Made by a program: the position numbers and the translations under genes. The notes under the pieces are model-generated. The model was not told the DNA's origin, made no database searches, and saw nothing but the letters and a program-made list of their open reading frames with translations. Positions 43,117 through 47,893 of a stretch of DNA of 47,893 nt are shown here, piece after piece (the stretch's first letter is position 1; each line of letters starts with the position of its first letter). This DNA is from Nafulsella turpanensis ZLM-10 (GTDB taxonomy: Bacteria; Bacteroidota; Bacteroidia; Cytophagales; Cyclobacteriaceae). The stretch spans positions 1-47,893 of the forward strand of contig NZ_ANNU01000062.1 in the NCBI RefSeq assembly GCF_000346615.1, written 5' to 3'.

Positions 43117-44842
43117 ATTTGAGGGATAAGCGGATAAGAGACTGTTCATCATCTTTGCTGGAGGTATCTTCCGTACGCGGAATCAGGTAAATTTTACGCC
43201 CCTCTTGTTTAAGCTCCTCCAGAAAACGGGTGTGGACATAAGCCTGGTACCATAGCTTACCCTTATCTCCGGCAATTACCACCGGTTTGTACAGCTGGCG
43301 GAACTTATCATCAAGAAATATAAACTGGTAAATCTGATTTTGGAAATCCTCCTTATCATGCTCATTCAGTCGGGCCTCCTGCAGGCTGTCCAGAAAATCG
43401 ATGTGCAGGATATCGGGCGAAAACTCGTAAAAAAGCCTTTTATTAAAGGCGCTGTGGTTTTTATAGCCTCCTTTTTTCTTATCAGGAGCATGTGCAATGG
43501 CTGTGTTGTTCAGCCCCATCAGGTCAATTACTTTCCCCTTGTAAACATAGGCTAATCCACCGGCAGTGTAAGTGCCGACTACAGGAAAGCTATCGCTATC
43601 GGCAAAAAGCTGGTTGAGCTGGTGGCCGGTTCTTCTGCCATAAATGCCTACATCAAACTCTTTTTGTATGGAAGAGGTATTGAGCAGGGAAAAGCGGGTA
43701 GAAGTTAAAATCAGGAGGCTCGCAGCCAAAAGGAAAAAGGATAACTGGTGCCTGTTTTTAAGCTGCAGCTTTAGATGAAGGTACCTGCGCCAGAAGGGAG
43801 GATAAAAAACACCCAGCAGGAGGATAGGATACATTGGCTGTAAAAAGCGGGACAGGTAAAAATGGTCTCCGCCTGAATAAAAAGGGAAAATAAAATTAAG
43901 AGCAGACAGGCTGATAATGCTCAGCTCTATCGCTGAGGAAGTCCTCAGCCGTTTCCTGTACAGTTCCTGGCCAATAAAAAAGAGGGCGAGCCCCAGCAGG
44001 AGCACAAAAGCTGGCACAAAAGGATTTTCCTTTACATGCCGAAGCATATAATAGGCTCCGGAAACAATGTTACGCCCAACGGAATCGGTTACCTTCGCAT
44101 AAAAGGTGTTGGGGAAAGGGTAACCAAAATAAAACAGGCGGAAGCCGAAAAGAACCAGGGCAGAAACCAGAACAGCCGCTACGGGAGGCCAGGTATATCG
44201 TATAATGCTTCTAAAGCTGAATTGGCGGAAATATAACTGCCCCACCTGTATCAGCAGGAAGAGTGGGATCCAGAGAAGGCTTTCGGGTCGGGTAAAAAGG
44301 AGCAGGGGGAGTAAAATCATTAACCGCCGACTGTTCTGTTTATCTGCTGCCTGTCGGAACTGTTGCAGGAGTTGAAGGGTGGTAAGGATCAGTAAGGCGC
44401 TCCACAAGCCGGTTTCCATATGAGTAAGGATGGTCCAGTCGAGATAGCCGGGAATAAAGCAAATGAAGAGCAGTATAAGCGCCCCGGGGAACCCTATAAA
44501 AGACGAGGGCTCTCCTTCTTCAGGCGAATCGGCAAAAAGAGTAAGACGATAAATGCTATAGGAGACCAGGGTGAAATTAAATACCAGGCTAAGCCATTCC
44601 ATTGGACCCAGCAGGTAAAAGAGGGTGAGCAGGAGTGTCCAAAGCATGGAAGTAAATCCTTCCACATGTTCGCCTCCGACATTATAAACAAAGCCGTGGC
44701 CTTCAGCCAGGTTTTTTGCGTAAACGAAGTAGATGTTGGCATCATCTATTCCATGAATAGGCTGGTCATAAATAAACCACCAGCGTAAAAAAGAAACGAC
44801 AGCCAGTATAAAAAAAATGAGGCCGAACCTAATCTGCTTCAT
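43115..44842 (-). CDS. Large polytopic membrane protein, GT-C-like
   Basis: A 575-residue protein from the ATG at 44842, chosen because the first helix ('IRFGLIFFILAVVSFLRWWFI') starts there; the frame can be extended upstream to 44971 but that adds non-hydrophobic sequence. About ten membrane helices fill residues 1-400. 'HGIDDANIYFVYAKNLAEGHGFVYN' in the first outer loop has the D-D pair and 'GHG(F/W)' pattern of GT-C/ArnT-like proteins, and 'LLLFTRPESLLWIPLF' matches the 33683 protein. A soluble C-terminal region of about 150 residues follows ('GTYTAGGLAYVYKGKVIDLMGLNN'), typical of a Bacteroidota family with DUF-type labels. Possibly transfers a sugar from a polyprenyl donor; substrate unknown. 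Confidence 0.85.
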   Translation of the reverse strand: MKQIRFGLIFFILAVVSFLRWWFIYDQPIHGIDDANIYFVYAKNLAEGHGFVYNVGGEHVEGFTSMLWTLLLTLFYLLGPMEWLSLVFNFTLVSYSIYRLTLFADSPEEGEPSSFIGFPGALILLFICFIPGYLDWTILTHMETGLWSALLILTTLQLLQQFRQAADKQNSRRLMILLPLLLFTRPESLLWIPLFLLIQVGQLYFRQFSFRSIIRYTWPPVAAVLVSALVLFGFRLFYFGYPFPNTFYAKVTDSVGRNIVSGAYYMLRHVKENPFVPAFVLLLGLALFFIGQELYRKRLRTSSAIELSIISLSALNFIFPFYSGGDHFYLSRFLQPMYPILLLGVFYPPFWRRYLHLKLQLKNRHQLSFFLLAASLLILTSTRFSLLNTSSIQKEFDVGIYGRRTGHQLNQLFADSDSFPVVGTYTAGGLAYVYKGKVIDLMGLNNTAIAHAPDKKKGGYKNHSAFNKRLFYEFSPDILHIDFLDSLQEARLNEHDKEDFQNQIYQFIFLDDKFRQLYKPVVIAGDKGKLWYQAYVHTRFLEELKQEGRKIYLIPRTEDTSSKDDEQSLIRLSLK

Positions 44843-45454
44843 AGAAGAGGGAAGAAAGATAAAAAAAATGGTTGTCGGACCGCAGAGATAAGCAACTGTT
44901 CTCATATGATAAGTTAGCGGCTGTACCATTGGCCTGGGGCAGGCGGTCCGTTTGCCTCCGGTAAGTACCACATTAAATGCTGCCCCATCAGGAATTTTTT
45001 GGAGGAGGCTTTTCTTTTATACAACTCAGTAATTAACCACCTGCTGGCCCTCTTGTTTAGCTGAAAGTTAGAAATTTCTGTAAGGAAAAAGACCTGGTAA
45101 ATTATTCGACGGTCAAATGGCTGGTAATGAGGGTTTAAATAGCAGGCAGAGGATCTGATAGCTAAGAACCTTTTTCAGGAGTTTTGCGGTGCTCTTCTTA
45201 TAAATGAAAAGAGTGGAAGGATTGTAAATTTTTATATACACCACATTTAGCTTTTTAAATTTGGCTGTTTTTGATTATTAAAGAATTGGATTTCAAAAAA
45301 ATACAGTTTATTAAAACAAAAAAAAATGATGTGAGTTGGTTGTTTATTGATATTAATCTGCAAAAATTTGTATGATTTAGATATCAGTAAGGTGGCCATT
45401 GGCAAACTTATAGAGACGAGCGCAGATATTATGAACTGACATACTAATGTGCTT
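44843..45454. other. A/T-rich intergenic region before the deacetylase operon
   Basis: About 610 bp. It is visibly richer in A/T than the genes around it, with long A and T runs near 45290-45330. It must hold the start signals for the minus-strand membrane protein and the plus-strand operon. I saw no hairpin terminator, repeat array or RNA gene. Frames on the minus strand at 45247-45648 lack family features. Confidence 0.5.
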
Positions 45455-46357
45455 ATGGATGTATTTCTGTCGTTTGATGTGGAAAGACATTCTTTCGAAA
45501 CCAATACCCACGATAATTCCACGGGGGCGGACTCAGTTATTAAAAGAATTGAGAATGATGCAATGCCGCGCCTGCTACAGCTGCTGGCGGAGTACAATGC
45601 CAAAGCGACTTTTTTTTCCACGGCTATTTTTGCCAAAAACTCTCCCAAAACTATCCGGAGTATAGTTCTGGCGGGACATGAAGCTGCCTGCCATGGATAT
45701 GATCATGACGATTATTATGATGCCCTTAGCCTGGAAAAGCAGATTTACTTTCTGCAGAAATCTAAATCTATCATAGAGGAGGCTGCAAACGTTCCCCTGG
45801 TTTCCTTCCGGGCTCCGGCCTTACGTATTAACAAAGATACAGTGAGGGCATTGGAAAGTACCGGATTTCAATACGATTCTTCTGTTTCTTCCCAGCGCTT
45901 CGATGGTCCTTTTACTTCAGGTGCAATAAAGAAACTTAAGTGGCTCACCGCCCATCGAAAACCCTACCATCCCGATTATTCATCGCCTTACAAAAAAGGG
46001 AACTCGACTATTACCGAGGTGCCTGTTTCTGCTTTGGGGTGGCCATTTATCAGCACCCACTTACGAATAGCGCCTACTATTACTTTTGCCGTACAAAAGC
46101 TCCTGATGCTGGAGGCAGACTATACCCACAAACCATTGGTTTTTCTGATGCACCCACAGGAGGTACTGTTTTTTCAGAAAGGTAAAATGGCTCACTCGCA
46201 CAACTCCCGTAAAACCAACTTTTTTTCGGGTGAACTCCGGCATGCACTCAAGTTCAGAAATCTGGGCGATAGCTGTTTTGAGCTATTCAGGAAAGTCTTA
46301 CATAATTGTCAGCAACATCAAGCAAATTTTAAAACCATAAAAGAGGTGAGTTTATGA
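45455..46357 (+). CDS. Polysaccharide deacetylase (NodB domain)
   Basis: A 300-residue protein from the ATG at 45455; a GTG at 45449 adds two residues. 'VFLSFDVERH' supplies the catalytic Asp, 'AACHGYDHD' the metal His pair (H-x3-H), 'VSFRAPALRI' the Arg/Pro motif 3, and 'FLMHPQE' the late His. It resembles the PdaA/DUF3473-type deacetylases in exopolysaccharide loci ('FDVE' start, 'PVSALGWPF' and 'LMHPQE'). No signal peptide. Its stop overlaps the next ATG by 4 bp, so it is coupled to the methyltransferase. First gene of a three-gene operon. Confidence 0.9.
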   Translation: MDVFLSFDVERHSFETNTHDNSTGADSVIKRIENDAMPRLLQLLAEYNAKATFFSTAIFAKNSPKTIRSIVLAGHEAACHGYDHDDYYDALSLEKQIYFLQKSKSIIEEAANVPLVSFRAPALRINKDTVRALESTGFQYDSSVSSQRFDGPFTSGAIKKLKWLTAHRKPYHPDYSSPYKKGNSTITEVPVSALGWPFISTHLRIAPTITFAVQKLLMLEADYTHKPLVFLMHPQEVLFFQKGKMAHSHNSRKTNFFSGELRHALKFRNLGDSCFELFRKVLHNCQQHQANFKTIKEVSL

Positions 46358-47085
46358 ACACTACAGCAGTACAAAAAGTAAAACAGGAAATCCAGGGCAA
46401 GTATGACCGGGAAGTAGCCAAATATGATGGCATTTTTGAAAACCGCGCAGGCCGCCATTTTATCAAACGGAAGCTGGAAAAAGCCCGGTCTTTTGGCTAT
46501 ATACAATCGGGGCAAAAGGTGCTGGAGGTAGGCTCCGCCACCGGGGTTTTTTCCTTCGAATATGAGAAGTTTAACATTCAGCTGACGTCAATCGACCTAT
46601 CGCCCGAAAATATAAAATGGGCTTCGAATAAGGGGAAAATGATGAATTCCAACATTATGTTTAAAGAAGCTGATGTGGAAGATTTGCCCTTTGAGGATAA
46701 CTCTTTCGATGGAGTGCTTTCCTTTTCTACCTTACGCTATGTGCCTGATATTGAAAAAGCACTGACCGAGATATATCGTGTGCTGAGGCCCGGGGGCTAC
46801 ATCATTCTTGATTTTCCAAACAAGAAATGTCCCTGGTTTGGGGGGATGAAGAAAAAAGTAATAGGAAGGGAGCATATTTTCGATAATCATTATTATGTGG
46901 AGGAGGTGAAAAACATGGTTGCCAGAGCTGGCTTTAGAGATATCGAAATAAGACGGGGTCTTTTTGTGCCCAAAGGAACACCCGACCGCCTTTTTCCACT
47001 CTTCCGGGTGGCCGAGTTCTTCGCGGAGCGACTGCCGGTCATTAATGATTATTCAGCCATTATTTTTATAGGAGGCAGAAAGTAA
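46354..47085 (+). CDS. Class I SAM-dependent methyltransferase
   Basis: A 243-residue methyltransferase. Motif I is 'VLEVGSATGVFSFE', the acidic residue of motif II is in 'LTSIDLS', 'ADVEDLPFEDNSFDGVLSF' is motif III/IV, and 'VLRPGGYIILDFPN' the post-motif. The wording is that of the UbiE/Methyltransf_11 group. By its operon place between two NodB-fold proteins it may methylate a sugar or a lipid carrier intermediate (inference). It has one of the few strong ribosome-binding sites here, AGAGGTGA at 46341-46348, and starts in an ATGA overlap. Confidence 0.92.
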   Translation: MNTTAVQKVKQEIQGKYDREVAKYDGIFENRAGRHFIKRKLEKARSFGYIQSGQKVLEVGSATGVFSFEYEKFNIQLTSIDLSPENIKWASNKGKMMNSNIMFKEADVEDLPFEDNSFDGVLSFSTLRYVPDIEKALTEIYRVLRPGGYIILDFPNKKCPWFGGMKKKVIGREHIFDNHYYVEEVKNMVARAGFRDIEIRRGLFVPKGTPDRLFPLFRVAEFFAERLPVINDYSAIIFIGGRK

Positions 47086-47849
47086 TGGAAAGAGACTTTA
47101 CCATGAGCAAGTATAAGGAGTTGCTCCAAAGTCTCCCAAAAGGCGATTATACTCTGGAAAGCGCTCTTAAGGATGAGGAGCAGTTTGGAATTATCCGGCA
47201 CGATGTGGATCGGCCACCGAAAAATGTGCTTCCGCTGGCGCGAATGGAAAAAGAGGAAGGAATTCGAACAACCTATTATTTTCGGGTCAAGAAAGATCTC
47301 TTTAATCCCATCATTATCAGTAAGGTGAAGGAGATGGGGCACGAAGTGGGTTATCATTACGAAGTACTCGATAAAGCCAGGGGTGATAGAAAAAAGGCGC
47401 TGGAAATTTTTGAAAAAGAATGGGCCCTGTTTCAGGAGTGGGATGCAAAAACTATTTGTATGCATGGCAATCCGCTGTCGGGTTACGTTAACCGGGACCT
47501 TTGGAAGGATAATAACTTTACCAAATATGGCGTAGAAGGGGAAGGATACCTTTCGGTTGATTTTTCGAAATATGAGTATTTTACGGATACCAGCCGTAAG
47601 TGGAATTTAAAGAGGCTGGCGGTAAAGGACCGGATCAATGGCAAACTTCGTGAAGTAAAGTCAACGGATGATATTATTGAAAAAGTTAGAAAGAAGGAAA
47701 TCAAACATATTTATATCCTAACACATCCAAGCCGGTGGAATGACGATCTGCTGCCCTGGGCAAAAGAGCTGTCGCTGCAGAGTCTGAAAAATGTGGTAAA
47801 ATACCAGATAAATGTTTACCGAAATGCACAACAGCAAGCCGAGTATTGA
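47085..47849 (+). CDS. Diverged NodB-fold/polysaccharide deacetylase-like protein
   Basis: A 254-residue protein. 'FGIIRHDVDRPPKN' holds the acidic D-x-D pair in a NodB position, 'GHEVGYHYEVLD' has a His-Gly-Tyr-His segment shorter than the usual H-x3-H, and 'CMHGNPLSGY' and 'ILTHPSRW' supply later His residues. It therefore looks like a distant member, seen in surface-glycan loci, that may hydrolyse or only bind its sugar. The ATG at 47085 overlaps the previous stop by one base (TAATG) with GGAGG at 47071-47075 ahead; a second ATG at 47103 is possible. Confidence 0.82.
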   Translation: MERDFTMSKYKELLQSLPKGDYTLESALKDEEQFGIIRHDVDRPPKNVLPLARMEKEEGIRTTYYFRVKKDLFNPIIISKVKEMGHEVGYHYEVLDKARGDRKKALEIFEKEWALFQEWDAKTICMHGNPLSGYVNRDLWKDNNFTKYGVEGEGYLSVDFSKYEYFTDTSRKWNLKRLAVKDRINGKLREVKSTDDIIEKVRKKEIKHIYILTHPSRWNDDLLPWAKELSLQSLKNVVKYQINVYRNAQQQAEY

Positions 47850-47893
47850 AATATGGAATAACTTAATAGGGGCAGGCAGAAATGCAGGAGTGG

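Noticed and set aside
45247-45648. 133-codon minus-strand frame before and into the 45455 gene
   Set aside because: It overlaps the deacetylase start on the opposite strand and has simple A/T-driven composition.
1-47893. tRNA or rRNA genes
   Set aside because: No T-loop-like GGTTCGAATCC, cloverleaf or rRNA core sequence was noticed; a covariance search was not possible here.

Overview
The window comes from a member of the Bacteroidota, most likely order Cytophagales. The evidence is a PorP/SprF-type outer-membrane protein beside type IX secretion (T9SS) cargo with a gliding-type C-terminal sorting domain, a giant SprB-like repeat adhesin, DUF2807 'SGSG' lipoproteins, two-FtsX-domain MacB-like permeases, a free-standing four-helix-bundle gene and A/T-rich translation starts with few strong Shine-Dalgarno sites. 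No tRNA, rRNA, CRISPR array or intact insertion sequence was seen. All calls were made by eye; no database search was run.

Layout. (1) 1-11047, minus strand: a T9SS/gliding-type operon read right to left, PorP/SprF protein, then an FG-GAP/PKD cargo protein coupled by an ATGA overlap, then a giant SprB-like protein that runs off the left edge. The giant gene holds a nearly perfect 552/555-bp tandem repeat. A divergent outer-membrane beta-barrel gene follows. (2) 12135-18209: an RlmI-type rRNA methyltransferase, a membrane histidine kinase whose N-terminus matches the plant ethylene-receptor sensor domain, a RecD-like helicase, an unrecognised conserved-looking protein and a small membrane protein. 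(3) 18335-27025: an NtrY/NtrC-type two-component system divergent from a HlyD / four-helix / ABC ATPase / DUF2807 / MacB-like permease operon. The intergenic region carries two 16-bp dyads and a sigma-54-type promoter. (4) 27135-33568: GluQ-type synthetase, a small predicted membrane protein behind a second copy of the same dyad pair plus sigma-54-type promoter, small envelope proteins, and an RRM protein next to a DEAD-box RNA helicase. (5) 33683-47849: a surface-glycan locus with two polytopic GT-C-like proteins, a sulfotransferase, the complete four-gene GDP-D-glycero-alpha-D-manno-heptose pathway (gmhA, hddA, hddC, gmhB), two GT4 glycosyltransferases, three NodB-fold proteins and a methyltransferase.

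The most interesting signal is a small regulon visible only in non-coding DNA. Four dyads fit TGTNCG-N4-YGRACA, arranged as two pairs with the same 20-bp spacing. Each pair lies 69 or 79 bp (one helical turn apart) upstream of a TGGCAY-N5-TTGGA promoter. One pair controls the efflux operon beside the NtrC-type regulator; the other precedes an undescribed 90-residue membrane protein about 7 kb away. The second notable item is the ethylene-receptor-like kinase, which keeps all seven residues I recall as essential for copper/ethylene binding in plant ETR1.
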